Below, piece after piece: positions 1 to 9,381 of a DNA stretch of 64,000 nucleotides. The number at the start of each line of letters is the position of its first letter. Position 1 is the stretch's first letter. Below the pieces are notes generated by a model that worked only from the letters and a program-made list of their open reading frames with translations, was not told the DNA's origin and searched no databases. Origin of the DNA: Flammeovirgaceae bacterium BBD 1991-12 (GTDB taxonomy: Bacteria; Bacteroidota; Bacteroidia; Cytophagales; Cyclobacteriaceae); the NCBI GenBank assembly GCA_001657315.1, contig LYSV01000012.1, positions 56,581 to 120,580 of the forward strand. Direction: 5' to 3'. Position numbers and translations under genes: made by a program.

Positions 1-105
1 TTCGTCGGTCAACGGAACAATAATGATCGATGTGGAACTGTCGTATTCGGAGTAGGTACCTCCTATCTCCTCCGCGTAGCTCCGCATGAATGAATTTAGA
101 TCCAT
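1..105 (-). CDS. Hypothetical protein, N-terminal fragment
   Basis: An open frame runs from an ATG at 105 off the left edge of the window, giving 35 residues that begin MDLNSFMRSYAEEIGG. There is no signal peptide or membrane segment in the visible part. It lies 52 bases downstream of the DUF2279 gene stop on the same strand, so it may be the last gene of the TamB/DUF2279 group. The composition (acidic and serine-rich, then a hydrophobic IIIVPL strand) looks like a cytoplasmic protein. I do not recognise the family, and the gene is cut by the window. Confidence 0.5.
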   Translation of the reverse strand, partial: MDLNSFMRSYAEEIGGTYSEYDSSTSIIIVPLTDE

Positions 106-157
106 GATGCGTTGTTTTAAGGTTTTCTGAATATAATTTAGAAAAAAATTCCCATTG

Positions 158-1024
158 CTAGTAGATGAAATGAAATTTTAATTCACTTGACCCCATTTCG
201 AGGGCCGGAGAGGGTATTCGAACCATGTTGAGCAGGTAAATAAAGGTGTTTATGAGCTTCGAACGGCTCTGATACTCACTCAGATCGATATCGACTCCTA
301 TGAAGTAGTGTCTCCGTGGATCGAAACCATTGTTTATGTTGGATTTGTCCGAGGCGTAAACCATTCCGCTGGCCCCGTAACCTACCGACAGATTGAGCCA
401 TTTGGGAAGGTTCGGATGGAAGCGGGAAAGATCAAAGGATAACCAGTATTCCTGAGCATTGTAGTCTTTTATGAGCTCTTCACTTAGCCCGTCCCCCAGC
501 AGTTCGGGCCTCAGGGGCGCGTAATCGGACCTTCTGAAGTAGAATTTGGGATGTATCCGCACCTCCCCCCAGGCACGTTTTTGAAAATAAAAGGACAAAG
601 CGCCCAATGTATTGGCGCCAAGGTCACCCAATGACGCGCCGTACCCCGTGGAAAATCCGTCAAAGACTTCTATAGGCGTGAGTGCAAGAAAACTGGACAC
701 CGTACCCCAAAGCAGCGCCTTCTTTTCCGGCAAACCTGACCATTTCAGTAGCCTGTAGCCTGTGTGACTGATCTGGAATGCGGCGTAAAAATGGCCTGCC
801 TTGTCCATTTGCTTCCATTCACTGTTATCATTGAAGAAATGAAAGGACTGACGCTCAAAATCAGAGTACCAAAGGCTGTTCAGCCCAATAAGTGCAGTAG
901 TATAAACTGCCCCACTTGTGATAAGCACTGGTTTAAGTCGCTTTCTTTTTATGCTGTCGTTTTGGTGGGATTGTCCAATAGAAAGGTGAGATAAAAACAA
1001 TAACAGCAAAAAAGCGGACAGCAT
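158..1024 (-). CDS. DUF2279 family exported protein
   Basis: A 288-residue protein. I place the start at the ATG at 1024 because it opens directly into a signal peptide (MLSAFLLLLFLSHLSIGQ). The frame stays open to 1288, but that extension overlaps the end of tamB and reads through a palindromic repeat, giving an implausible His-rich stretch. The central part matches the DUF2279 family: residues around KAGHFYAAFQISHTGY, then an FDGFSTGYGASLGDLGAN segment. This family is predicted to be periplasmic or membrane-associated and has no settled function. The C-terminal half has alternating hydrophobic strands (LSVGYGASGMVY) and may be a small barrel. It follows tamB on the same strand, so a role in the envelope is likely but is inference. 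Confidence 0.75.
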   Translation of the reverse strand: MLSAFLLLLFLSHLSIGQSHQNDSIKRKRLKPVLITSGAVYTTALIGLNSLWYSDFERQSFHFFNDNSEWKQMDKAGHFYAAFQISHTGYRLLKWSGLPEKKALLWGTVSSFLALTPIEVFDGFSTGYGASLGDLGANTLGALSFYFQKRAWGEVRIHPKFYFRRSDYAPLRPELLGDGLSEELIKDYNAQEYWLSFDLSRFHPNLPKWLNLSVGYGASGMVYASDKSNINNGFDPRRHYFIGVDIDLSEYQSRSKLINTFIYLLNMVRIPSPALEMGSSELKFHFIY

Positions 1025-1080
1025 TTGAAGTGGTCTGCAAGAATATATCCGCCACTCACGGTTTTCTTTATCCCTATCCC

Positions 1081-1156
1081 CATGGTCTGTGTCCTCACAG
1101 ACCATTCCCCCACTTTTGAATGGTTCTTCAAATAGTCTGTGAAGACACAGACCATG
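1081..1156. repeat. Nested palindromic repeat downstream of tamB
   Basis: Two hairpins stand side by side. TGGTCTGTG (1083-1091) pairs with CACAGACCA (1096-1104) around a 4-base loop. GTCTGTG (1135-1141) pairs with CACAGAC (1146-1152) around another 4-base loop. The outer arms CATGGTCTGTGTC (1081-1093) and GACACAGACCATG (1144-1156) are also perfect reverse complements. Lying just after the tamB stop, it could be a transcript 3' end or a dispersed REP-like element. There is no T-tract, so a simple terminator is less likely. A related GTCTGTG hairpin lies at 32269-32293. Confidence 0.6.
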
Positions 1157-1211
1157 GACGTGCGAACCGTGGACGTGGACATGAGCATAAGCATGTGATG
1201 GTTGTCGGGGA

Positions 1212-4200
1212 TCAGTTCGGTTTATCACCATCTTTGGTTGTGCGCTTCTGATCAACGGTAGCATCCGGTTCGGTAGGACCGGGTTCATTTTTTCGTTTTT
1301 CCAGGGCTTTTTTCCGGCTTTTACGAAAGAGCTCCTTTATCTCATCAAAACTTTGTGTGTGGATCAGGCTAAAGCCTGTGGTGATAGTGTTCTGTGATTC
1401 TTCGTTGGGATTAATAGGGTTATAGTTAGTACGGTTGTACATTTTCACTTTAAATTTGCCGTCTTCCGTCAACAGGTACTCAAGGGTCCAGTCGCCTGCT
1501 ATGCTGTTGACATCGGCTTTGTTTTGCTGATTGGTGAAACCACCATCCCGTGTTACACGCAGGCGGCCGTCGAGGAAAGTATAGGAGAGCCTGAGCTGGA
1601 AGGTGTTGAAGGCATCCGGGTCCAGGGCACCAATGTCAAGGTCTATTTCAAGGTTCTCATCCACCTGGGTCACCCAGTAGCTCAGCTGGTTGGATAATAG
1701 CTCACTTACACTGCTGGAAATGGATCCGCCGGTATTGAAGGATTGTAACGGGCTGAATTTTCTTAGCACGATCAGACTAAATACCTGCCGTTTCAGTTCC
1801 TGCTCATCGATACTGTTCTTAAAAATCATGAACTCGAACTCGAGATCGACACTATTTGCGCCACTACCTGTTCCTCCCTCCGGTATCTGTACCGGGATGT
1901 TCCTGGGTAGGTTTTCGGCAGTTATGTCAAACTGTACCTCCGGCGATAACAGCCTGCCATCAATATCCAGCAATACCTGTACGGGATAGTTCCTGCGCAG
2001 TTCCGGCGTGCTGCTGTAATCCGTATTGTACTGGGACTCCAGCAGAGGCAGGAAGGAAGCCACCTGATTATAGGAAGCCTTCAGGTCCATCACACCCTCA
2101 TAGGGATCGCCATACCAGGATATCCTGCTGTTGGGGAGGATCTCAAACTCCTTGTTTATGATATTGTAGAGTGTAAAATTATAGCCCCCCTCCTGTATGA
2201 CATAATCACCGAACATATTGAAATCACCCTTGGTATTGATCTGTAACGTCAGGTCGCCGTTACCTCTGCCACGGATGATGTCTCCTGCCTTGATGTCAAA
2301 TATGATCTCGCAGTAAGCGTCCGGCGTGATGTTGAGGTCAAAGTCAAGGTTCAGGCCCCTGAGGTCTACTTTTTGTTCAAGAAGCTCGATGCGGCTTGTA
2401 GAATCCTTCAGGTCCACAAAGTTGATAAACTCTTCCTTTTCAATGTTTCCGGTATTTCCTATGGGTATAAAGATCCGCGTACCTTTCTCGGTGGTGGCAT
2501 TGGCCGTGATCACCATGTTTTTGGTGGGACCATAAAACCTGATATTGCCTGAGGCTATGCCCGTGCCATAGAAGAGGTTATTGTCCTTTGCGGTGGTATT
2601 CAGTACGAGGAAGTTATCTATGGATCCTCCCAGGTCCATGAAAAAGTCCCTGAAATTGTTGTGACTTATAAAACCATCCATGTACCCAAGGTTGCTCCTT
2701 GTGTCGGAAACCGTCATATTGTCAAAGCCGATTTTGTCCTTTTCCATATAAAACCGCCCTCTGAAGTCATAATCTGTGTTCAGGTAGTTGACATGCATGC
2801 CTCCGTTGCTAATGGTACCCTCACCCTGTATGACTGGTCCTGACAGATTTCCGGTAATTTTCAGGAAACCTCTGGCCGTACCTGTGATCTGGGTGAAATA
2901 ATTTTCCAGGAATGGTTCTATGGTCTTGAGCTCAGTATTGTTCAGTTCAGCTTCCAGTTGTAGGCCATCCTGTTTCTTCGGCGCATAGTAACCTTCTATA
3001 TCCAGCACCCTTTCCTCTAGCCGGTCTACGTAAAAGCCGATATCAAACCGGTCATTTTTGCCATCCCATATGTTTTTGCCATAAATATCGCCTACTACGA
3101 ATTCATTTACGGTGAATTCATCAACAGTCAGTTCGCTGTTGATCTGTACATCTCCATAATAATCCGAGACAGTTACATAACCGTCGATCTTTCCGTCCAA
3201 CTGTTTGTTAATAATACTGTTAATGTTGTCAATCCCCAGGCTGTCAATTTTTAGTGTCATTTTTTTTGCCGGGTCTTCGGACAGATTTCCGTTAAGGGAT
3301 ACCCGCTGGTTTTCATGGTAGATCACCATATCTGTCACAGCTACTTCCCGGCCTTCTATAGCTATCAGGTTATTTTCCTTCACTGTCCATTTATCTTCAA
3401 GTATATGAATGTCTGAGGGGTCAAGCTTGAGTTCTGTCCGGTCAGGAAGAAAATCGATGGCCCCTGTCAGTTGAGCGTAATTGGGGTACCGCACCTGCTT
3501 CAGATCAAATTCAAAGTCGATATGCTTGTCACTCCAGATGCCTTCCAGAAAGAGGTCCTTTGTATTGATGCCTGCAATCATTTGGTACTCAGAAGCCACA
3601 TACGCCATGGCCAGAACACTGGTGCTGTCCGCTATTTTGGATATGTTCAATTGCAGATCGTCATTAACGAACATATCGGAGCGGTAGACGAGTGTATCAA
3701 TGGAGGACTCGATGTTCAAAATGGAGGTATACCCCCCGGTCAGGTCACCTTCTATTTTGGTGTGGGGTGACAGGTGAAGGTCCGGGATGAATACGGCAGC
3801 AATCGGATCAATGTCATGTATTTCTACAGAATAATTCAGTGTATAGTTGGGATGATCGGTTTTCTTTCCCGAATAATATTCTGCCAGTACCTGGGCATCG
3901 TTTTGCAGGTTAAGCTGGTATTCATAGATCAGCCGTTTCAGGTCTTTGTACACATTACTGAATTCAAATTCACCATTGATGTTGATCCTGAAAAGGTTGG
4001 TGCTGATGAATACGTTCCTCATGGACTCATCACGGTCGGATATGAAGGCCAGAGAATCAATGTCAAGCTGCTGACCGTCTTTTCTGACAGTAGTATTGAT
4101 GAAATTGGCCGATCCCAGTATCTCATCCAGCTTCAGTCCCTGAGCATTTACGTCCAGAGTGCTCCTTACGAAAAAGTCATCCGTGGTAAGGTTAAGAGGC

Positions 4201-5795
4201 TTTAGAAAGGCTGTATCCAACTGCGCTCTCAGATTAAAGAAATCTATACCTCCCCGTATGTCGATGGACCCGTTGAGATCCATTTTCAGATTGGGATCAT
4301 CTATACTTACAAAACCCTCAAAAAACTCTTTGGTAAAGCGGGCGTCTGTTTTGATATTGACATAATTGTAATTGTTCAACCCTATGCTGTCGATGTTCCC
4401 CTTCAATTCAAAATTTGCCCGCTCCAGTGTAAAACCTGTCCCTTCAATTTCCCCGTTCAGTGTTACCTTTTGAAATATTTTATTTTCGGTGTAGCCGCCA
4501 ATGTCGAAGTTGGTCATTTTAAGCGCACCCTTGTAATAGGATTTATTGATGTCTTCATCCAGTTTCAGGTTGATATCCGAGTTGATACGGCCATACTTTG
4601 TGTAGAAGTCACCATTGGCTACAAAGTCATTCACAAATCCGACAAATTCTGCATTAAAACCTATATTTTCAAAAGGGGCCAGCCTGTTGTAGGTCTTTTT
4701 CTTCAGGTACTTTTTCAGATCGGTTATGATGGCATAGGAATCGACGAGGTCAAAATCAATGGAGGTTTCATCGATATAGGGTAGCCCAACCATCCTCATC
4801 TTTCCCCTGAACACTGATCCTTCACCGAACTTCAGGTCAAGATTCGAGAAGAGGAATGAGTTAATACGTCCGTTGAAGTTCCCCGTTATCGTAAAGTACT
4901 CGTTCACTTCTTTGAAATAGGGAACAAACTGAGCCAGTTGATCGCTGTGGATCCGCGAATCATTGAACCATGCCGTTACACGTACCCGAGAAGTGAACCT
5001 GCTGAGATCCGTGGGTTGATTGTACTGAAAGACCACAGAGTCCTTGATCCGTGTTTTACCGGCGATCAGGTCGAGGTCATTGAACTTAAGAGCCTGGCCA
5101 GAGTAAAAGAAGGAAGACTCCATTTTGTCTATTTGCAGGCCCGAAATACTGTCCTTACCCTGGAGGGACCGCACCTCCAGCGCAAAAGTATCCGCTACAG
5201 CCAGCAGGTTGTCAAACTCTCCGTTAATATTATAAATAGTGAAGTGAGTATGATCGAAGCCGGTATGAATAGAATCCTTGTATGGATCATTGTAACGGAA
5301 TACTGAGTTTTTGAGCTTGACATGACCTATTGTAAATGAGGCCGAAGATCCATCCGACCCTTTTCCCAGCGCCTTAAGTCGTCTGACGAATTCACTGATG
5401 TTCAGGGTGGTTGTAGAATCATTGATTCGGATCTTTTTGAGGCTTACCTGTGCGTCTGTCAGGTAAATGTTATCCAGGCCTTTGTCCCGACCTTCAAAAA
5501 ATACTTTTAGTTCGTAATTTACGCTTAAAGACGGTGCCTGGATCATCAGGTTACCGTAGGGGTCTACTACCTTTAATCCGTCGATCCGTACCTGATCGAA
5601 CCAATCGATATTAACCCCCTTCAGTGAGACTGAAAATCCCGTTAGTTCACTAAGCTGTTCTGAGAGATAGCTTACGAGCCTGGTCTGGACATACGGGACC
5701 TGTACTACCCCGGCCAGTAATGCCAATGAGATGAAAACTGACAGTAATAGCCAAAGAATTGTCCTGACTATCCGTTTTTTAATAACTTGCGCCAA
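1212..5795 (-). CDS. tamB: TamB-like translocation/assembly module protein
   Basis: A 1527-residue protein with one N-terminal membrane anchor (about residues 12-30, ILWLLLSVFISLALLAGVV), an AsmA-like region (VSLKGVNIDWFDQVRIDG), a very long beta-rich body, and a C-terminal TamB/DUF490 domain (about 1050-1500, including RIFIPIGNTGNIEKEEF and IRGRGNGDLTLQINTKG). TamB proteins span the periplasm and are thought to carry lipid between membranes or to help insert outer membrane proteins. The length fits Bacteroidota homologues. The start is a TTG at 5795: an in-frame TAG lies just upstream and the next Met falls after the anchor. The hydrophilic tail (KRKNEPGPTEPDATVDQKR) is low in complexity. 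The gene is divergent from tsaD with only 11 bases between the start codons. Confidence 0.9.
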   Translation of the reverse strand: MAQVIKKRIVRTILWLLLSVFISLALLAGVVQVPYVQTRLVSYLSEQLSELTGFSVSLKGVNIDWFDQVRIDGLKVVDPYGNLMIQAPSLSVNYELKVFFEGRDKGLDNIYLTDAQVSLKKIRINDSTTTLNISEFVRRLKALGKGSDGSSASFTIGHVKLKNSVFRYNDPYKDSIHTGFDHTHFTIYNINGEFDNLLAVADTFALEVRSLQGKDSISGLQIDKMESSFFYSGQALKFNDLDLIAGKTRIKDSVVFQYNQPTDLSRFTSRVRVTAWFNDSRIHSDQLAQFVPYFKEVNEYFTITGNFNGRINSFLFSNLDLKFGEGSVFRGKMRMVGLPYIDETSIDFDLVDSYAIITDLKKYLKKKTYNRLAPFENIGFNAEFVGFVNDFVANGDFYTKYGRINSDINLKLDEDINKSYYKGALKMTNFDIGGYTENKIFQKVTLNGEIEGTGFTLERANFELKGNIDSIGLNNYNYVNIKTDARFTKEFFEGFVSIDDPNLKMDLNGSIDIRGGIDFFNLRAQLDTAFLKPLNLTTDDFFVRSTLDVNAQGLKLDEILGSANFINTTVRKDGQQLDIDSLAFISDRDESMRNVFISTNLFRININGEFEFSNVYKDLKRLIYEYQLNLQNDAQVLAEYYSGKKTDHPNYTLNYSVEIHDIDPIAAVFIPDLHLSPHTKIEGDLTGGYTSILNIESSIDTLVYRSDMFVNDDLQLNISKIADSTSVLAMAYVASEYQMIAGINTKDLFLEGIWSDKHIDFEFDLKQVRYPNYAQLTGAIDFLPDRTELKLDPSDIHILEDKWTVKENNLIAIEGREVAVTDMVIYHENQRVSLNGNLSEDPAKKMTLKIDSLGIDNINSIINKQLDGKIDGYVTVSDYYGDVQINSELTVDEFTVNEFVVGDIYGKNIWDGKNDRFDIGFYVDRLEERVLDIEGYYAPKKQDGLQLEAELNNTELKTIEPFLENYFTQITGTARGFLKITGNLSGPVIQGEGTISNGGMHVNYLNTDYDFRGRFYMEKDKIGFDNMTVSDTRSNLGYMDGFISHNNFRDFFMDLGGSIDNFLVLNTTAKDNNLFYGTGIASGNIRFYGPTKNMVITANATTEKGTRIFIPIGNTGNIEKEEFINFVDLKDSTSRIELLEQKVDLRGLNLDFDLNITPDAYCEIIFDIKAGDIIRGRGNGDLTLQINTKGDFNMFGDYVIQEGGYNFTLYNIINKEFEILPNSRISWYGDPYEGVMDLKASYNQVASFLPLLESQYNTDYSSTPELRRNYPVQVLLDIDGRLLSPEVQFDITAENLPRNIPVQIPEGGTGSGANSVDLEFEFMIFKNSIDEQELKRQVFSLIVLRKFSPLQSFNTGGSISSSVSELLSNQLSYWVTQVDENLEIDLDIGALDPDAFNTFQLRLSYTFLDGRLRVTRDGGFTNQQNKADVNSIAGDWTLEYLLTEDGKFKVKMYNRTNYNPINPNEESQNTITTGFSLIHTQSFDEIKELFRKSRKKALEKRKNEPGPTEPDATVDQKRTTKDGDKPN

Positions 5796-5806
5796 ATTTT
5801 TTCCGA

Positions 5807-6811
5807 ATGGGTCCCACTATACTCGCCATAGAATCATCCTGTGATGAAACCTCCGCTGCTGTTATTAAGAACGGCAAAGTACTTAATAATATCATAGCAA
5901 CGCAATCAGTACACGAAAATTATGGAGGTGTGGTTCCCGAACTGGCTTCAAGGGCTCATCAGCAAAATATAGTACCGGTAGTGGCTGAGGCACTTAAAAA
6001 TACCGGTATCGATAAGCGGGAGCTGGATGCGGTGGCTTTTACGCAGGGTCCGGGCCTTTTGGGAGCGCTTTTGGTGGGGACGTCCTTTGCCAAGTCAATG
6101 GCTTTGGGGTTGGACATTCCTTTGATCGGGGTGAATCACATGCAGGCTCATATTCTCGCTCATTTTATTGATGATCCCAAACCCGGTTTCCCCTTTCTGT
6201 GCCTTACAGTGAGTGGAGGTCATACCCAGATCGTGCTGGTAAAGGACCATCTCGATATGGAAGTGGTCGGAGAAACCATGGATGACGCTGTAGGTGAGGC
6301 TTTTGACAAATCCGCCAAACTGTTGGGCTTGCCGTATCCCGGAGGCCCGCTTATTGACAAATATGCACGTGAAGGGGACCCTCACAGGTTTTCATTTCCT
6401 GACAGCGAGGTAGAGGGGTTGAACTTTTCGTTTAGTGGCATCAAAACGGCGTTTTTGTACTTTCTCCGTGATGAAAAAAAGAAAGATGAGAATTTCATAG
6501 AGAAAAATCTCAACGATATTTGCGCCAGTCTTCAGTACTCTCTGATCAGGATGCTTCTATTGAGGCTTGAAAAAGCCAGTACCCGGTATGGGATAGACCA
6601 AATAGCGCTGGCTGGAGGGGTGTCCGCCAACTACGGGCTTCGTGAAGCCCTGACACGGATGGCAAAGACCAGGAACTGGAATTTTTACATTCCGGATTTT
6701 GAATACTGTACTGACAATGCGGCGATGATCGCTATAACAGCTCATTTTAAGTACCTGAAAAAGGAATTCTCATCGTTACGTGTGAGTTCTGAGGCTAGAA
6801 TGAAGTTTTGA
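5807..6811 (+). CDS. tsaD: tRNA N6-threonylcarbamoyladenosine transferase TsaD
   Basis: A 334-residue protein of the Kae1/TsaD family, which transfers the threonylcarbamoyl group from threonylcarbamoyl-AMP to A37 of ANN-decoding tRNAs together with TsaB and TsaE. The N-terminus ILAIESSCDETSAAV is the ASKHA phosphate loop. The metal ligands of the HMQAH motif are H111 and H115, and SGGHTQIVLV and AGGVSANYGLR are the other family signatures. The length is normal. It heads a plus-strand group with the thioesterase and smpB genes (short gap, then a 4-base overlap). An upstream A-rich leader without Shine-Dalgarno is usual for the phylum. Confidence 0.97.
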   Translation: MGPTILAIESSCDETSAAVIKNGKVLNNIIATQSVHENYGGVVPELASRAHQQNIVPVVAEALKNTGIDKRELDAVAFTQGPGLLGALLVGTSFAKSMALGLDIPLIGVNHMQAHILAHFIDDPKPGFPFLCLTVSGGHTQIVLVKDHLDMEVVGETMDDAVGEAFDKSAKLLGLPYPGGPLIDKYAREGDPHRFSFPDSEVEGLNFSFSGIKTAFLYFLRDEKKKDENFIEKNLNDICASLQYSLIRMLLLRLEKASTRYGIDQIALAGGVSANYGLREALTRMAKTRNWNFYIPDFEYCTDNAAMIAITAHFKYLKKEFSSLRVSSEARMKF

Positions 6812-6822
6812 AGGAAGCAGAC

Positions 6823-7221
6823 ATGAAAAAGATTTTTGAACCCGGAGAGACCAGGGAATACTCCTACACGGTCACTGAAGCTGACAAGGCTGCATTTCAT
6901 GGCAGAACAGTCCATAATGTTTGCTCTACTTTTACCCTTGCGCGTGAAATAGAATGGTCTACCCGCCTGTTTGTGCTGGATATGAAAGAAGATGATGAAG
7001 AAGGTGTGGGCACTATGCTGACGATCGACCACAGGGCACCGGCATTTGTGGGTGAAACGCTCCATATACGGTCGGAAATAAAGGAAATTCGGAAAAATGA
7101 ATTGATCTGCATATATAAAGTGCTGGTAAATAATCGTTTAGTTGCAGAAGGAACAACCGGCCAAAAGATTTTAAAGAAAAGCAGGTTGAAAGAGATTTTT
7201 TCTACCTTTGAAAAACCATGA
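6823..7221 (+). CDS. FlK-like hot-dog acyl-CoA thioesterase
   Basis: A 132-residue single hot-dog domain. I use the ATG at 6823, which has AAGGA (6811-6815) seven bases upstream; the frame also allows TTG at 6808, overlapping tsaD. T36, E44 and H70 fall in [11 protein letters not shown] and TIDHRAPAF. Their spacing of 8 and 26 residues equals that of the Thr42/Glu50/His76 triad of fluoroacetyl-CoA thioesterase FlK (known from the family; the match is my own alignment). The [15 protein letters not shown] strand pair is typical of the fold. It probably hydrolyses a small acyl-CoA; the substrate cannot be told. It shares its stop with the smpB start (ATGA), so the two are translationally coupled. 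Confidence 0.75.
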   Translation: MKKIFEPGETREYSYTVTEADKAAFHGRTVHNVCSTFTLAREIEWSTRLFVLDMKEDDEEGVGTMLTIDHRAPAFVGETLHIRSEIKEIRKNELICIYKVLVNNRLVAEGTTGQKILKKSRLKEIFSTFEKP

Positions 7222-7688
7222 CAAAGGAAAAGACAAGATTTTCTAATAATATTGACATAAAAAACAGGAAGGCCCGCTTTGAATTTGAGTTCATAGATAC
7301 GTATGAGGCAGGGATTGTGTTGAAGGGTACGGAAATAAAGTCGATACGTGAAGGTAAGGTTAGTTTGCAGGAAGGGTACTGTTATTTCAAAAACGGGGAG
7401 CTGTTCTCGAAAGGAATAAATATTGCTCCCTATGAGCAGGGCTCATTTTACAATCATGAGCCTACACGGGAAAGGAAGTTACTTTTGCACCGGCAGGAGT
7501 TGTCGAAGCTGGAAAGCAAAAGTCAGGAGAAAGGGCTGACTATCATACCCGTCCGCCTTTTTTTGAACAACAGAGGGCTGGCCAAAGTGGTTATAGCGCT
7601 GGCGAGAGGCAAAAAGCTGCACGACAAACGTGATAACCTGCGTGAGAAGGATATGAAAAGGGAAATGGAGAGGCACAGGTACCAGTAA
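7218..7688 (+). CDS. smpB: SsrA-binding protein SmpB
   Basis: A 156-residue protein with the full SmpB fold. It shows [54 protein letters not shown], and the basic tail [18 protein letters not shown], which becomes helical in the ribosomal decoding centre. SmpB carries tmRNA to stalled ribosomes for trans-translation. The length is normal. No tmRNA gene is seen in this window. It overlaps the thioesterase gene by four bases and ends the operon; about 160 bases without coding signal follow. Confidence 0.97.
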   Translation: MTKEKTRFSNNIDIKNRKARFEFEFIDTYEAGIVLKGTEIKSIREGKVSLQEGYCYFKNGELFSKGINIAPYEQGSFYNHEPTRERKLLLHRQELSKLESKSQEKGLTIIPVRLFLNNRGLAKVVIALARGKKLHDKRDNLREKDMKREMERHRYQ

Positions 7689-7848
7689 CTGGTCATGAGT
7701 CTTGAGTATTAAGTATTAAGTTGTGATAATGTAGCTCTGAAACGATCATAAAGTCGGTAATCGGGCAATACTGCCGGATGCCGAAACCGCAATCAACCAA
7801 AACCAACCAACAAAGATCAACTAACCACCATCAACCAATTAACAAGAA

Positions 7849-8634
7849 ATGCCCGTATCATTTGGTATATGTAGATTGAGTATTATGCCTGTAAGAGTGT
7901 CAGACAGTGACAGTAGCGAAATGGTCACGCAGCTGTTGTTTGGTGATCACTATGCTGTGCTGAACTCAAATGAAAATGGCAAATGGCTGAGAATAAAGGT
8001 TTACTATGACAGCTATGAGGGCTGGATAGATGCCACCCAGTACAATGAGATATCCGAAGAGTATTATCATCAGATCAACAACTCAGATTACAAGATCAGC
8101 CTGGATCTTACCGCCAGTATTCTTTACAAAAAACATCACATCAACATTGTGCTGGGAAGCATTTTACCCCTTGCCACGAATGAACTGTTCAAGATGGAAG
8201 AGCAGCTGGCCTTCAATGGGGACGCAAAAAGCCTGAGCCAGAAAAGAGAGTACGAGTACCTGAAGAACATAGCCCGTAAATACCTGAACGCTCCCTATCT
8301 CTGGGGTGGGCGCTCGCCTTTTGGTATCGATTGCTCCGGCTTTACACAAATGGTCTTCAGAATATGTGGCTATAATCTGCCACGTGACTCTTCACAACAG
8401 GTAGTTTTTGGAATGGCGGTTGATTTTAAGGACCGGGCCCCGGGAGACCTGGCTTTTTTTAAAAATGACATAGGGCGAACAGTTCATGTTGGCATTTTGT
8501 TAGAGAATGATGAGATCATTCACGCGTCCGGAAAGGTGAGGATAGATAGGCTGGATGAAAAGGGTATTTTTAACCGTGGATCAGGAAAACACACCCATAC
8601 TCTTGGATCAATCCGGCGTATCCTTAAAAATTAA
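7849..8634 (+). CDS. NlpC/P60 cell-wall hydrolase with SH3-like domain
   Basis: A 261-residue C40-family peptidase. The N-terminal part (about 8-65) is an SH3-like module (SIMPVRVSDSDSSEMVTQLL, then WLRIKVYYDSYEGWI). The C-terminal NlpC/P60 domain starts near residue 135 with YLNAPYLWGGRSPFGIDCSGF. Catalytic C162, H213 (TVHVGI) and H225 (IIHASG) are in place. Such enzymes cleave gamma-D-Glu-diamino-acid bonds in peptidoglycan peptides. There is no recognisable signal peptide, which is common in the Bacteroidota members and leaves open a role in recycling cytoplasmic muropeptides. The start is preceded by an A/C-rich leader of repeated CAACCA-like words without coding signal. Confidence 0.9.
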   Translation: MPVSFGICRLSIMPVRVSDSDSSEMVTQLLFGDHYAVLNSNENGKWLRIKVYYDSYEGWIDATQYNEISEEYYHQINNSDYKISLDLTASILYKKHHINIVLGSILPLATNELFKMEEQLAFNGDAKSLSQKREYEYLKNIARKYLNAPYLWGGRSPFGIDCSGFTQMVFRICGYNLPRDSSQQVVFGMAVDFKDRAPGDLAFFKNDIGRTVHVGILLENDEIIHASGKVRIDRLDEKGIFNRGSGKHTHTLGSIRRILKN

Positions 8635-8682
8635 ATTTTCGGTCGTTTTGTTAAACACTCATGGTTCACTTATTTTAACAGG

Positions 8683-9186
8683 ATGAACAGGAAGGTACTT
8701 GTATTGAATCAGGATTTCAGCCCTATTTCGGTCTGTACGGTTCAGCGTGCCTTTTTACTTACTTATTTAAAAAAGACGGAGCTGGTTGAGCCAGCCAATG
8801 GATACAGATTAAGATCAGTGTCCCAAAGCTTTCCCATGCCGGCCGTCATACGCCTTACACAGTATGTGAATGTACCCTACAAGGGCGTGGCGCTCACCCG
8901 TCAGAATATCTTTAAACGTGATCAGTTTGAATGCCAGTACTGTGGTACCGGCCGGGATCTTACACTTGATCATGTCATTCCGCGTTCGAAAGGAGGTCAG
9001 TCGTCATGGGATAATCTCGTGACGGCGTGCAAAAGGTGCAACACCCATAAGGGAGATGACACGCCGGAAAGGGCCGGCGTTAGATTAAAGACAAGGCCTT
9101 TCAAACCTTCCTATGTCCTGTTTCTTCGCGACTTCTCCGGGTTCCATTGCGAGGAATGGATGCCGTATCTGCAAAGGAGACGATGA
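8683..9186 (+). CDS. HNH endonuclease family protein
   Basis: A 167-residue protein with a zinc-ribbon HNH nuclease domain. C84 and C87 (ECQYCG) and C116 and C119 (CKRC) form the zinc site. The nuclease core is D96-H97 (LDHVIPRSKGG), N111 and H122. The N-terminal half (LNQDFSPISVCTVQRAFLL) is the conserved extension of a small chromosomal HNH family widespread in Bacteroidota. No restriction methylase or mobile element lies next to it, so it is probably a core gene of unknown role rather than a restriction enzyme or homing nuclease. It follows the NlpC/P60 gene after 48 bases. Confidence 0.88.
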   Translation: MNRKVLVLNQDFSPISVCTVQRAFLLTYLKKTELVEPANGYRLRSVSQSFPMPAVIRLTQYVNVPYKGVALTRQNIFKRDQFECQYCGTGRDLTLDHVIPRSKGGQSSWDNLVTACKRCNTHKGDDTPERAGVRLKTRPFKPSYVLFLRDFSGFHCEEWMPYLQRRR

Positions 9187-9381
9187 TTCTTTTGATATTT
9201 CCCGGGTTCCAGGGATAAATTATACAATTGCCACGAAGCTGCTCCGGTTAACCCCTATGGCCTGTTGCGGTATCGGAAAGAAGAAAACCCCGTATTTTCT
9301 TTGCGCGCCCCGTGGCCGGAATTTGATCTGCCACGGAGCTAACGCAAAGTACCTAACCACTGTATGGTGACTTAAAGAGCA

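Noticed and set aside
1025..1288. N-terminal extension of the DUF2279 protein
   Set aside because: It would overlap tamB and read through a palindromic repeat; the ATG at 1024 opens into a signal peptide.
7689..7848. A/C-rich CAACCA words before the NlpC/P60 gene as a functional repeat
   Set aside because: The words are irregular and of low complexity; nothing beyond base composition supports a function.
9187..9370. Possible small gene or RNA after the HNH gene
   Set aside because: The only open frame is an out-of-frame continuation of the HNH gene, and no tRNA-like fold or terminator could be found.
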